In this document: positions 1-23,769 of the stretch, piece after piece
Layout of the letters: each line of letters starts with the position of its first letter
How positions within the stretch are numbered: position 1 is the first letter of the stretch
From: Lepidurus packardi
Lineage: Eukaryota > Arthropoda > Branchiopoda > Notostraca > Triopsidae
Length of the DNA stretch: 64,000 bases
Assembly (NCBI GenBank): GCA_023053545.1
Contig: JAKZAN010000001.1
Coordinates: forward strand, 2,066,565-2,130,564
Direction of reading: 5' to 3'
The notes under the pieces: generated by a model
The model's database searches: none
Seen by the model: only the letters and a program-made list of their open reading frames with translations
What the model was told of the DNA's origin: nothing
Position numbers and translations under genes: made by a program

Positions 1-1447
1 GTTGAGTAAGGAGGCGTGGTACTGCTCCTGGTTCATCATCGAGTGAAAGCCCAAGATGGCGGCTAAATCCACCAATTCCTCCTCCGTGGCCCCGCTGAGA
101 GCTTGCTCGTATTCGTCACCTAAATCATAACTGACGCCTTCATCTTGCCTGGCTGGCGGTCGGGGCACTTCCGGTGCAATGAACTAAAAATAACAAACGT
201 TTAAAACGACTGATTCTTTGTCTCTGCGTGTTTTTCCTTCTTCCTCAACGCTAAAAGCCAGGAGTAAAGTCTCTTTGTTCTAATGCTGACTTACTTTTTT
301 GCCGCGAACGACTCCAGCCACGAAAGGTTCAAACTCGGGTTTGTCCGGTGTTTCTAACGCTTCTTTGTTGATGTGCTCGATGAGTTTCTTTCGATCCAAA
401 GGGCCTGTTGGTTCAAGCTCACAGACGTAGCCGCAACGCTGACTCGGAGGCAGCAGGTTATCCTAAAACACATAAGAATTGAAATATGACTTACTTAATA
501 AATACCCAATTATTATTAAAAAATATTAATTAAGTATTATTTATTAAATTATGTATTCATTATTTATTTATTATATTAAATTTATTATTATTAAAAGTAT
601 AATTAAATATTTAGTTTTCAATCACGAAAAAGTTTTAGGATTTTTCCCAACTTTCTAAAGTTAGAAACTATTTCGTAATGGCAATCACCATGATTTATAA
701 TAGCAATGTACCTTTTAAAATTAATAGCTTATATAATATAATCCCAATCATGAAAGAAGGCGAAATATATTTAAAAATAGCATCAAGACGATTTTTCCGC
801 TAGGAAATATAAAACTCTCAGCACATCCCTGTTAAGGACGATTAATACAAAATTAAGCAACTCCTAGTTTAAATTATGTAACTATGCAAAAGTAATTTCA
901 ACTGGGAATATGGTACTAAAATAATTCAGTGTTGTGTAGAAATGAAATCTTACTGCAACAGTGAACATGTCTACAAAAATGAAAAAAATACTTTCTCGTT
1001 TCAACACGGAACTGAGTCGCAACAATAAAACTTTACGAGTAAAAACAACTCTGCAACACTGAAAATCTAAACTAAACTCGAAGGGAAAACTGTGCCACAA
1101 CAATGAATCTCACAGCAAATAGTTCACAATAAGAACGAATTTTCTTTTTAAAAAATTATGACTCTTGCTTCTGTTCTAGACATTTCCATTACTTTCAGTC
1201 TAATTTATCAACGAAGGGTTAAATTACATGGATTAAGTTTAATAGTAACGTATAACTTGTCATTATAACAGCAGAGTTTACCAAGAATTTTTTTTTTTTG
1301 AATCCAGTATTTCTAGAAACTTACGTCAGGATCAACTTCTCTGGACAAAATATCGAGTTCTTCAGGACTTAGTTGAGTGAGCAGGTCGTCCACATCCAGA
1401 TCATCGTACGCCGTTAAATCCTTGCCATATAACTTTTTAGACGTCAT
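1..1447 (-). CDS. tmod: Tropomodulin, 5' part (runs off the left edge)
   Basis: Tropomodulin caps the pointed ends of actin filaments in muscle sarcomeres and the membrane skeleton by binding tropomyosin and actin. Three coding exons are visible: 1447-1325 (start ATG at 1447), 462-295 and 183-1, all joined in phase 0, giving about 158 residues. They hold the N-terminal tropomyosin/actin-binding half: a LYGKDL stretch near residue 6, the acidic YDDLDVDDLL segment, LSPEELDIL, then LLPPSQR and GPLDRKKLIEHIN, which are typical tropomodulin features. The third exon carries EEELVDLAAILGFHSMMNQ, which leads into the leucine-rich-repeat half lying outside the window. Intron 1 is 862 bp and very AT-rich; intron 2 is 111 bp. 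A possible 5'UTR acceptor lies just upstream of the ATG. The family call is firm; what is missing is only the unseen 3' part. Confidence 0.93.
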
Positions 1448-4030
1448 GTTTTGACCTACGGAGCACAAACACAGAAAAACAAAAGAAAATCACGTTCAGT
1501 TTCAGTTTTCTGGGCGCATCAAGTATGGCAATCAAACATCCAAGCCAAAAGAACCATAACAGCCAAACAGAAACCCAACGCTTGTCTCTCGCTCTTCTTT
1601 CCACATACAAGACGCTATTAGCACTTGTTGACGTCACCCACTTACGCGGGATACCGCAACAATGCCACCCCGCCTACGTAACAGGGATTACGGGCCCGAA
1701 AAATTTCAGAAGCCCAGCGAAGCTGTCTTCGCCTGTCCTCAAGGTGGCAAATACGGAGAAGTGTTAGGAAAAACTTGAAGAAGGCTATAAAAAAGGAACT
1801 TTGGGGCAAGTCCACCTGCCTATTGGCTCCTCTGAAAAGTTCCAAGGAAAATTTTCCTTCGCAAGCTCGAAAGGCGTGGTAAGGTTTTCCTGGAGTCTTT
1901 TCTTCTCTGCTGGGCAAATTTCCAACTGTAGATTTTTCTTCCTTTTCTTTCGCCCGTCGCCCATGCCAAGCCCAGCGCAGCCACCAATTTCTGGCTATCT
2001 TGGGAGCGATGGAGTCCGCAACTATTTACGGAGTCATCTTCTCCGTGCAATGCCCTTTTCCTATCCATTTTGACTTTGGACCTCGGTAACAGAATTGCAC
2101 AACAAGTGGGTAGCCCTGTATCTCATCTTGTCTTTCTACCACATTTCTAAGGCAAATCAAAATGGGATGAGCATATATTAAGGATCAGTTTATGTAGTTA
2201 TATGCAGGAATGCCAAAGCTTCGGTGGATTAGATGAACCTGGAGCTTTAACGTGTGACTTCAAGGACGTTTAAAATCCTAAGGTCCTATAAGATAAAAAT
2301 AAACACTTATTAAAGGCATAACTAGAAGTTTGCTGATCGATGGGCTTTTTTAGGAAGCAAATAGTTTCAAGCCAAGCGTGCCCTTAAACACCTACAGGGC
2401 AGAGTCATTAGTTCAAGTGATATGCCTTGACCTTACACTTACAAGATGAGCAAGTTAGTAAATGGCAGGAGTTACTAAAAATAGGTTTTAATTCCCAACA
2501 GCAAAACTCTACCTTCTCACGTCTCTTCTTGGATCTCAAGGTCTGGGATTTGCGCTGTACGACAGCTGGGACTGAGGAAGACATAAATTCATAGCAGACT
2601 ACTTACAATATACTCACGTTTTGCAACCAGGTGCTTTGTAATGAGAGATGGGTGTGCCGAAAGAGTGGCACAACAGGGCGTTTGCCGGTCACTTTAATCA
2701 CTCAAATCCCAATGAAATGTAATCCAGGAAATGTCACTCGAAATATCACAACTTTTAAAAGTTGATTTCAATCCGACAACTTGAAATACTTTGTTTAAAA
2801 TACTTATAAACGCCTGTTTCACTGTATTTTACCCAGACACTGCATACACTACCACCTCCTTAAGCCGCCATTTGCAAACTGGTATCGACGCCATCTATGT
2901 GCTGATATCGAAACGCTTTTGCCCCACCGTCTTGAGGCTTCTCAGCGATACGAGCTCTTCCGATGTTTTCGTAAGAAACATATTTAAGTAATCTCATACG
3001 GAATTTTGGCGGCGGATACAGCGTTATATAATTAAAGGCAAACTCTGCCCGTGAGCTGTGAGTTCGATACAGGCGAAAAGTTGCTTTTGGCGTCGTTTCG
3101 ACAGTACCGAAGCATTGCCAGAAAACGCAATCAGCGGTTGTCTCTATATTTGACGGAAACAAAAGGCCTGTTTCAAGGTCTCCTGGGCACATTAGTCACC
3201 TGAAGGATATGATCACCTTGTATCTTCTTTCCTTGGTTGACTTAACCATGCTAACTCTCTACTCCTGTCCCCCCTCTGCCCTCCCGCCGAGCAACTAAAA
3301 ACACACATAAAAAGAAAAAACAGGTTAAGCTTAATTTCTTTCTTTTTCTTGTTCTACCTATCGAAATTCCGTAGGCGGACACCTAGCAGCGATCTCTCAA
3401 GCATTATAGCACTCATTAGCTATTTCTCCTTGTTAACAACATCCAGACAGATTTAGGACAAAAGACAAAAAAGTTGATCCGGATTAGTAAACTTCTTTTC
3501 CCTGAAGAAAAAATATTGTCTCTTATTTTTCTTCGAGAGTTATTCAAGCATTTGGTATCGAATGGGACAGTTTGTATTCTCTGGGAGCCAATTTTAGCAG
3601 CAGACAAAAGGGGAGCAGAGCAACAGAGAAAATGAGAAAACTTGATTATGGTCAGGGAGATAGACATTCACATCCACCAGCTTCGTTAACCGAGAATATC
3701 TTTCCAATTATGCTTGGAGGAGAAGATGATGGTGACGTCAGCGAGGTGTTGACGACTCCCTATAGTGTTGCTTTTGCTCGGTGCCTATAACTAAGCAGGT
3801 CAGGTGTCCTCACGTTCTCTCTGTGGGCCAGGTCACCGGACTCTTGACGACCCACGCTTGACACCATCCATATCTGATTATCTTATCTTAGCCACTCGAA
3901 TTGATCGGTCTTCAAAAGAAATGGTTTCCAACTCTTGCATCCCGAAGAGAAGAAACCACGCAAGACCACGCCCCATAGGCCTCGCTCCAGCTTCTATATA
4001 TCCTCGGAGATCCAACTGGTGGCAGCCATC
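1448..4030. other. Intergenic region between tropomodulin and neuropeptide F
   Basis: No coding exon was recognised. The tropomodulin and neuropeptide F genes are divergent here, so both promoters should lie in this interval. Two perfect CRE octamers are present, at 1629-1636 (tropomodulin side) and 3733-3740 (neuropeptide F side). A CGCCATCTAT word occurs near 2890 and recurs near 27.98 and 31.51 kb. Confidence 0.5.
3733..3740. promoter_or_regulatory. CRE octamer upstream of neuropeptide F
   Basis: Perfect palindrome TGACGTCA, the binding site of CREB/ATF bZIP factors, about 300 bp upstream of the proposed neuropeptide F transcription start. Many neuropeptide genes are cAMP-responsive, so the position is sensible, but function is inferred from the motif alone. 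Confidence 0.45.
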
Positions 4031-4033
4031 AGT
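3995..4033 (+). promoter_or_regulatory. Candidate TATA box and initiator of neuropeptide F
   Basis: A TATATA stretch at 3995-4000 is followed by the arthropod initiator word TCAGT at 4029-4033. The 36-base spacing from TATA to the initiator A is a few bases longer than usual. The start it implies would produce a non-coding first exon ending at the donor CAG/gtaagg at 4194. Confidence 0.45.
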
Positions 4034-5230
4034 CGAACTTAATAAAGCACAGTCTCAAGCAGTTCTTGCTTAGAACAAGTGTTGTTATTACTTCTCATTA
4101 CTGAGATATACTGCGGCAGCAGGTGCGTCTTCCTTCCCGTACAACTTTATTCATCACGTTCGCAACTGTAATGCAGTCTCCGTCAACTACCCAGGTAAGG
4201 ATACGCTTTACGAGCGAGCTTCTTCATCCACTGATTTTTTTTTCTAAAGATGTAACTGCATTCTAAATTCCAATTCAATTGAATTCTATGATTCATTTCA
4301 CCATTTTAGTTCGTCCAATTTTGTACACCAGGATATTCCAAATTGTGCTGGTTAGATTAAAGGTGTAAGAGTAACACGACCCAAGTTTTTTAAAATGTAA
4401 AAGGCAAAAATTATGCTATAAAAGAACTAAATCTGTAATTAGCAAGGCTATACCCTAGCCTATCGGGTTTCAGCAAAGCAGCCCCTTCATCAGGCTTTAA
4501 ATATCCCCTTCCACGCTAGTGACTTCACTTTCTTTTCTTATTTAATAGGGAGACTAGCTTAAGTGAACATTCTTAGAAAAATAAAAAATTAAACCCTATG
4601 CAATCGAAAGCTTGGGCTTAAACATCCCGTTATTTTATTCACGTGGTTACATTATCTGCATTTTGTTTATGTAGCTCTACATGTATTTGTTTGCGAACCT
4701 CCTAGCGCAATCACAGGAAAACATGTCGAAACAACCGAAGCCTAACAACCACAATTATCTTATTTGACGGTTGTTTTTGGCAGATGCTAACCAATACCAC
4801 CACCTGGGCATTACTGTTGCTTGGCGTATGTCTGGGCATGACCTTGGCTACGCCCATTATTACTGCGGACGCAGATTCTGTAGGGTCGGCCGAAGGTGGT
4901 CATATGGCAATTGACTTGGCGCTTTTGGCCCCTTCTCGACCGAATATTTTCCGCAATCCAGACGAACTCCGTACTTACTTGGAAGCTCTTAGTAATTACT
5001 ATGCCATTGCTGGTAGACCCAGGTAAATAATGCTATTTCAACATAGGAGACAACCTTTGTCTCTAAACTTTCTTTTAAAATCGAGAGTTTTATTCATCTC
5101 TGAAGCTCTCGCTGGCAGGTTTGGTAAACGTAATGGCGGTCGGTTCCACAAACGCCCCATATCGTGGGTCATGTCCACGGACGAAGAAGACATTTCCGGT
5201 CTCCTCGCTCGCTTCCGACCTGGTTATTAA
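4031..5230 (+). CDS. NPF: Neuropeptide F precursor
   Basis: Precursor of the invertebrate homologue of vertebrate neuropeptide Y, a secreted regulator of feeding and behaviour. A non-coding exon (about 4031-4194) is followed by coding exons 4784-5022 and 5119-5230; the ATG sits immediately after the splice acceptor. The 116-residue product has a hydrophobic signal peptide (about 1-22), a mature region containing RPNIF...LRTYLEALSNYYAIAG, the C-terminal RPRF at 78-81, then Gly82 as amide donor and the dibasic cleavage site KR at 83-84. The remaining 32 residues form a C-terminal propeptide. The 96 bp intron splits the Arg80 codon of RPRF in phase 2, which is the classic intron position of NPY/NPF genes. 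The YYAIAGRPRF ending most resembles crustacean NPF. The non-coding exon is inferred from one splice donor. Confidence 0.95.
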
Positions 5231-5776
5231 TTGGTTTGAATTTTGTACCAAATAACACTAAACGCAATTGTAAACAAACCAACTCAAAAAAGATCCCCAA
5301 TAATCATTCCATGATGGTTAATCTCCAATACATTTCTAATATATGTGAGAAAACTAAAACTACTTTTCGTTTTTTTGGGGCGAAGTTTGCTTTTGTAATT
5401 AATGTTAACTGATTTTTTTGCTGTACACTTACAAGGCTACAACAAGCCACAACCACACGAGGATAAAGAAGGGCGAAACACCACCACTCCCAAGATTCTA
5501 CAGGCGTGGCCTCCATCCCAAAAGAGCCTTACAGGCCTTAGGAAGCAAAAAACAATTTGAAAACAAATAAGAACGAAAAAATTGAAGAAAAGAGGGAAGA
5601 AAAACACACCGGGAGGGGGCGGGGCTTCCAAGTCTTGAAAAGCCGCCCCACCCATTTAGGATCTATGTAGGCTAGCAGGTCAAATCCAACACAACCAAAA
5701 ATTAGGGGGGTATGGTAACACAAAATGGAAGGGGAATGCGTAGTCTCATCCCTTCCAAAATAAATTAAAAGATCTT
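5231..5776. other. Convergent intergenic region NPF/TANC
   Basis: No gene seen. It should contain the 3' untranslated regions of both neighbours, which end toward each other. An AATAAA occurs on the + strand at about 5759-5764; no clear minus-strand signal for TANC was found. Confidence 0.4.
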
Positions 5777-16671
<10,895 letters not shown>

Positions 16672-19600
16672 CTGTTGAATACAAATTTACAACTTTAAAA
16701 AAACTCCACGAAAAGTCAAGCCAACCACAAAAAAAGGTTAATAACTTTTGACTGTATAACGATCCATCATACCCCTTTTCTTTCCTCAAAAAGCACAACA
16801 CCACGCCCATTTTTTTGTCCACCAGAGTCTCCTCCCCCTTATTTTATCATCTGACCCCCCAAAAAGGGTTCCGAGCGTGTATAGCATGCGTAATGGAGAG
16901 TCGGGAGCCCGGAATTCATCAAAACTCCGCCTTATAAGGAAACCTTTGCGTTAAGTCAAGGTGCATAGGGAAGGGGAGGGACGTAAAAAAAACTCCCCAA
17001 AAAATCCTCCCCTCTCGGACACACACTTGACTCCCCACATACTCTTGGCCTGACTTGGCTTATGCAAATAAGATTTTTTTTCTGTCTTTTTTTTCTTCCT
17101 CTTTTGGTTTTCCTGTTTTGGATCTGCGTGCAAAGTGGCTGCAACGCTCCTCTTCGTTCAACTCCCAACTGCGTCTTCTACGAGTCCATCTTAGCGAGAG
17201 AATAGACTGGACTGGACATCTCGGGAGAGCTTTAAAAGCACAAGAGAGGGGCCCTCAAGGTTAAACTTCCAAATTAGGCATACTTTGGGTTATCCAGCGA
17301 GTCTTTTTCATTGAGAGAAAGGCTGGAGGACCCCCTCCAGCGGGCAAGTTCGGTGCGTTCGGTGCACTGGTCAACAGCATTTTGTGAGAAAAGTAAGACA
17401 GAGAGGGAGAGAGAGAGAGGAAAAAGAGACGAGAAGAAGGAGACGCTGAGAGTCTGACATGACTCATACAGGTGCTGCTTGGCATGCCTAATGAGTAACA
17501 GGGAAACAAAAGACGGTTGGACCAAGCTGGTCACCGACCACCAACAACTGTTGGCTTCTTTTCTATAAGGCAAAGTTACCAAGTTTTAGGGAAGTTCAGG
17601 AGACAAGTGTCCCATCCAGGTGCCTAACCTTTTTCCTGTTCACAATACCAGACAAAGACTACTAATCTAAGTATCTGATTGGGATACCGGATGGGCTTTC
17701 CGGCCTTATTTTACCTAATAATTATGAGAAAGTCCCAGCTTATTTTTGGACTTTGGACTCGAAGTTATATCTCCAATTTCCTTTGCTTTTTTTTTTGTTT
17801 AACCTCGACAAAAAGTAACACAAGAAAAAGAAGATAACAAGCTGCTTAGTGTTCAAATTCGCGACGTTTTTCTTGAAGCGTTACTGAACAAGTAACGCGA
17901 GGCTTCTTCGCTGCTTTCTAAAAAGTTCCTAACATTCTACAACGGTGTTCTTTTTACCTTCCCTAATTTGGAAAGATTGTTCTTGCTAAAAGAAAACCTA
18001 TTAAAATAAGAAAAAGGGAAATTCGTTGATTCAACGCTTCTTGAATAAACGTATGAGACGAAAAAGCAGTTTATTTGAATGAAGGACAATAATTTCAACA
18101 CATTTTTCTTTCATTTTTTTTTTACTAGTTTAAAAAGTGTTCGCGAAATTAGATCAGTGCCGAATTAATAAAGATAAAAACTTCGGAACTTGAAACATGC
18201 AGAATGAAATTTCTGACAATCTTACGGTTTGCAAAACAGCTCTGGCGCTCGTGTTCAGTTGATTTATCATTACGATTATTAGTTATGAACAGCAAGACCT
18301 GTTTTGTATCCTTCTCACCTCTGGTTACGTTTCGGCTTTTTTTTCAAAAACTACTTTTAAATTAAGTGTTCTCAAGCTACACTTGCACGGTAATCATTGT
18401 TTTCAGATATTAAATACAAATTGCGTCTAAAAAACGCCAAATTAATTCTGAGCGATTGAGGTAAACTCAACTTTCCCTATTTTGCTTTTTTTTCTTGAAC
18501 CAAAACAAAAAAAAATAATAACGATAATAACACGTTTCCCTCGCCTGTCATCACGAACGACCGGAGTACGTACAACTGATTACACAAACCAAAAAAATAT
18601 GATTATTAAGAGTACTGCACGTTTTACAGATTCCGCAAACTAAAACTCTGTTTAACATCAGACGCATCTTAGTTCATGGCCAGAAAGAAATCCCGTAATT
18701 ATTATACCAATAGAAATTATCTAACAAATTACATCTTTTGGTTAGATCCGCCAAAAAAATAGTAATGACGTCACAATATGTAAAAAAAAAAAAGGATCCA
18801 AAACGGATTCCGGAAGTTGCTAATAATTTCTTAACCAATTCGTTCGAGTTCCAAGCACTCACATGCTGTTTCTCCCTTTCCCTCAATGAAATTCACGCTC
18901 AGGTGACGTCATCCTATGGCCAAGTGTCAGTAATCTAGGAAAATCTCTCTCCTAGACAGGGTGCAGCCTAAAACCAAAGCAAACCAACCCAAAACGAAAA
19001 CAATCACGACTATCCCATGAACGGAAACAGTAGAACTGTTATCTTAGAACTACCTAAGCTTTTTAATCTTCGAACTCACTAAAAGTTGCTCCTTTTCATA
19101 AAGCAAGCTGTAAAGGAAGCAAACAAAAGTCGCAACAAAATAGACCGTCTTTTGTGACCTTTTCGTTATTAAAAAACGGTGTCTTATATTCGTTTTTAAT
19201 TTAACTCCCACGACGAAGGGCGAAAGAAAGCCTGGGAACGCGAATGAGCCCCCCCCCCCCCCAACTTCCTTCCTCACATGCTAGTTGACGACGTTGGATG
19301 TGTGGCATTGCCATCTTGCCCTTTGACCCCCGTTTTGCCGCGTCTCCAGCGTGGCGGGGTTTACAATGTAAAAAGGGGAGAAAAGGGTCTCTCTCTTTAT
19401 TTTGAGACAAAATGGATGTAAGGACCTCGTGGTGGCAGAAGGGTCTCAATTTTTGCCTTAAATCCATCCAATCCACAGTCCAACTCAGCTTCCCAGCATC
19501 TCGCTCCCTGTGGTTTTCATTGTTGCCAATCTCCTAAATCGATTTCTACTGTTCTCGATTCCAAGAGTCTCAAACGTTTAACGACGTTATCAGCTCCGTT

Positions 19601-21769
19601 TTGAGCCTCCTTATCGGAACTTGTCTGTCAGAAAGACTTTTGCGGGACTTTTAACTGCAATGCATAGGAAGCTGAGACGCTTATCGAAACTACAGTAACT
19701 TTGGCCGCACCCTTGTCTGCGTTTACTGTCCTCTCTCTATCATTTTCTTCTGGACACTAAACAACACGCCGTTTGACACGCACAGAACTCGACTTTCTTC
19801 CACATGACGCCATTTATCCCCTCCAACAAAAAATGAGTGATTTCATTAACTTTAAATACGGAGGCATAGTATATTATACCGGTATGTTTGAATGAGGTGG
19901 GTACAGAAGCCCGCGGAGGGGGTAATCCACCCCCACGTGACCGTGATTCTGAAGGCATTTTTTGTATGACGAAAGGAAACTGCACTTATATGGCAAGCGA
20001 AACTCTTTTAAATCCTCTTTGCATGGCTTGTACGAAGTACTTCGCAAAAACGTTCGCTAAGAAACCAACACTGGAAGTTCCCACGCGACAACTTGTGGCG
20101 TTTTAACTTGACTTTTAACGGCCCGAACCGCCTTGGACGGATCGGCACTTGTCTCTTAACTAGGAAACGACTTTTAACACGTCTTGTAACTAGTCTGTGG
20201 TTAATAAATCCATGGTTTTAAGTATCGTATACCGGTTTATAATGTTTTTAAGGTCACTTCAGAATTTTCTTAAACTTAAAATCCAATGCCTCTGACGTGG
20301 CTAAAACCCCACTTCACAAAAAACTTGGAAACTTTGGGACCTTTTCGGATGTTTTTAAAAGTTCTAACTGTTTTAAAGCCACTTTAAAAAAAAGTTTTGT
20401 AAACATTCACTGCGTTAAACAGCTCGTAAAAAGTTGGCTGCACTTGCTGAGAGAAATTGTGTCAATTTTCTCTCCCCCTTTTTCTCACATTAATTTCCGC
20501 GTCAATGTTGTAAACGTTTTAGCACTATGGATTGGATTAAATTCATTTAATCCTATTGATTTAAATTTTCTTTTTTAAAAGCGTAATGTTTTGTAAATAA
20601 AGCTACGATGTGTGAACTCCTGTGATCTCTCACCAACTAGTCTATTCCAACTTGTCTGTCCTGCGTCTTGAGGAGTCTCTGTCTTGGGTGTCCTCTCCCG
20701 CTGACTTGTGAGCTCTAACGCTCGGGTCGCTGGAGGGGTAAGCGAACCTTTTTACGAGACTCCGTAGCTAACTACAGGCCACGCCTCCCCTTCTACCCTC
20801 TCTTCTGCTAGCCGTGGTAAAAGGAGAGAAAGAATGCAAGGTGCACGGGCAGGAGAGCTACCCTACCCGGCTACCTTATACAACAGGACAATATCAATTC
20901 TTTATATTCTTCTTTTCTTTTTGCCTGAGTTTGGCGTTTTTAACTCTTATCATTAGCCAATTTGGAGGAATTAAAACGTCCCCTTAAAAGACAGCGACAA
21001 AAGCTTCGACTCTTGAACAAAAAGGGGAATAAACTATCCTGACGTCAGCATTGGCATTGGCATTCCAAGGAAAAAATTGCTACAGCCATATAAGTCCGTC
21101 TGGCTATGTCTTGTCCGAATTACTTTTCATCTTTTACTTAAGACTTCAAGTGGGCGGGATCAAAGGCCACCACTGGAGTCTGCTTGTATGTAAACTTGTG
21201 TGTGTTTTTTTTTTTGCTTTCAGGAAGCAACGTGCTTCCCAAATGCATATTAGGCTGGCCCTTTTGCTTTTTTGAGTTGGGCGATCCATCGCTTGGGAAA
21301 ACGTTACGATGACTCATATCCTATCGTAGCATTTGAATCTTACTTGGGGGGAAACCGAAATCATAATAATAGTTGGGAAGGTGGGGAGAAAAAGAAAAGA
21401 AAAGCAGTTAGCCTTTCTGGGGCAAGCTCAGGTGGGCTGTTTTTACCTGCTACTCCCGGTCCCAGAAGCTGGTCAGTTGCTCAATACGAAACTGAAAGGT
21501 GTAGTGGCGTATTTTGGACTTCAAGAAGCTCTAGAAAAGTACCAAAATAAAAAAAAGGTTAATGTGTGTCTGGGTCTGTTGCAAAAAAAAGTTACCTTGG
21601 ATGTCCTTCGAGAGAGTTGCTGGAAAACACAGGCAAAAGTAAGGCTCAAATTTCCACGTTTCTTACTACCTAAAACAAAATTCAAAACATGGATGGGATA
21701 ATGGATAAATAATTGTAGACTAAACAGCAAGAATGAGTGAACAGTAGCCGTTAAAATCACAGATCGAGT

Positions 21770-22125
21770 TTTATGGATTCTTGTAGTCTTCAGGCATATT
21801 AAGAACGATGAAATTTGATTCAAATTTGTGTGAACAACCATTCACGGGTTATTGGTCTGCAAAGTTTGGGTCATGACGTCAGAAATATGTAATGCTGCCG
21901 CTTACGGCGTTTGCTACATGGTTACTGTTTATTTTCAGGCTTAAGAAAAGAAGAAGCCCTCGGATACCATGGACGATACGTCTGTGACGTCAGAAAGTCA
22001 CATGATCCTATTTTAAATTTTTTTTTTCTTTAATAGCTTATCTACTTCTTTGCGTATAATGGAAAGAAACCTATTACTAGAAACAAGATTGTATGCTCTA
22101 TTTTACACACAGTTCTTTTTTGTGA
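21770..22125 (+). repeat. Diverged direct repeat, copy B, CRE-bearing
   Basis: Partner of copy A, about 6.8 kb away in the same orientation. Both CRE positions are perfect octamers here (21874-21881 and 21985-21992), spaced 111 bp start to start against 109 bp in copy A. It may be an old interspersed repeat or a duplicated regulatory block. Confidence 0.6.
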
Positions 22126-23251
22126 CTTTTTAAGGTTAATAGTACTAGAAAGGACTGGAGAATATGCGTACCCAGACATTGCAGTTCGTAAGTTCCTATA
22201 ACTTGTTATAACAAATTCAACAACGAATTAACCATTAAGTTTTTAAGCTAAATTAACTTAATGAACAAAAAACTTAATTAAGACACAAACGGAAGATACC
22301 AATTCGTAATTACGTTAAAGGAAGCACATGTGGGTTCCTCGCATACTTCCTGAGTCTACACTATTGCAAACAAAAAGGCGAAATTTAAACTCGAAGACTC
22401 TAAATTAAGCGAATCAACAAGGACTCTTCTATTAAACGTCCTTTTTTTTTATCGTAAATACCGTGTAAAAACGAAAATAGTTATACGGCACTAAAACATA
22501 TTTCAAAAATGACAAAAAGACTATGTAGGAACCCACGCTTTAAATCATTCCGAAAATTAAAAACGAATAAATAACGTATTTTACATTTAGGCACTTAAGA
22601 TTTTAAAATAAATTAATAAAAAAACAGAGAAAAAAAAAACGGTTTTATGACTTTGAAAAATGGACTTGGGAGTAATTAGGAAGAGCTAGAGAGTACGCTT
22701 TTTGAATCTTGGACAAATAAAAAAGGTGAAAACGAAAATCTTGGAAGGTCTTAGCGAGAAAAAAAAATCAACGAAAAAAGTAGCAGATAAGGTATGAATA
22801 GTGAAAAGGGCTGTACTCAGCTCACATGTTATCAAGTGTCGTGAATCGAATCGTGCTTGCCCTGACCTATAAAAGTCAATGTGGGAGAACGACTCCAAAA
22901 TACTATTACGCTGTGGTGTATATATATACCAAACAAAAATCTACCAAATCCGAGCTACAGGACCGCTACAACTTGTACTTTTTTTTTGCTCGGGCTTATA
23001 AACTCACTAGATTCTATTGAATAGCTCTCGCACCTGCACAAGCGATAAGCATCAATCTTTTTTACTCTTTTTCACAAGCTCTCTATGAATAAAAAGTTTT
23101 AAAAAATCAAAGAACTATCAAGTAAAGTCCCTCCCCCCTTTACGACAAAGGCCTCCTAGATACATTTATATGGGTCCTAAGAAAGGCTACAGCCAAAATA
23201 TGTCCCTTTTACATTCTGTACTAACCCAAGCCCCTAATTAAGGCTTTTCTT

Positions 23252-23280
23252 CCCCCCCCCAAAAAAGGGGGGGGGGGGGG
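23252..23280. repeat. C9-A6-G14 homopolymer inverted repeat
   Basis: Nine C, six A, fourteen G in succession. The two arms are complementary and could fold into a 9-bp GC hairpin with an A6 loop, and the G14 run alone could form a quadruplex. Length in the real genome is uncertain because such runs are hard to sequence. Confidence 0.8.
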
Positions 23281-23602
23281 TTAAAGAGCATTTTTGAGGT
23301 TGAGGTTTCCTTTGCTATAAGGGTTTAAATACTTTTTGCCTCCACAAAATCCGTTTTCTTATTGCCCATTTTCGCATCGCGGGGTAATTAAGGCAATGTA
23401 GCCTAAACTGCAAAACTCGTGAAACGGGCGAAAGAAAATCCTTGTATAGGCGCGCTGCAATAGCAAACAACTATAAAAACTTTCAACCAAAAGTCTTAAA
23501 AGACGAAAGGGGCCAGAAAGATGGATGGTATGTTTTCACCGATCCTTGTTGAGTTTCTCTAGACTCCTTCAATGGCCGAGAGGACCTTAATGCACGTTTC
23601 TA

Positions 23603-23624
23603 CCACACACATACACACACACAC
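23603..23624. repeat. CA/AC microsatellite
   Basis: Imperfect CA dinucleotide run, interrupted by a T. Confidence 0.75.
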
Positions 23625-23750
23625 GTACTATACAAGCTCATTTGCATACGCTTGAGTTGTCAGGTCAGACCATCAGACGGAAGCTTGCAGCCCAAACTTG
23701 GGGGTTGAAATGGGAAGGGGAAGATGCTTGTCTGGGTTAGTATATATAAG

Positions 23751-23769
23751 GTATGTATGTATGTATGCA
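23751..23769. repeat. TATG tetranucleotide microsatellite
   Basis: Four to five consecutive GTAT/ATGT units next to a TATATATA stretch, about 130 bp from the CA run. Confidence 0.75.

Noticed and set aside
21333-21701. 122-codon + strand open frame
   Set aside because: No domain, no splice or codon support, low-complexity lysine-rich composition; likely chance.
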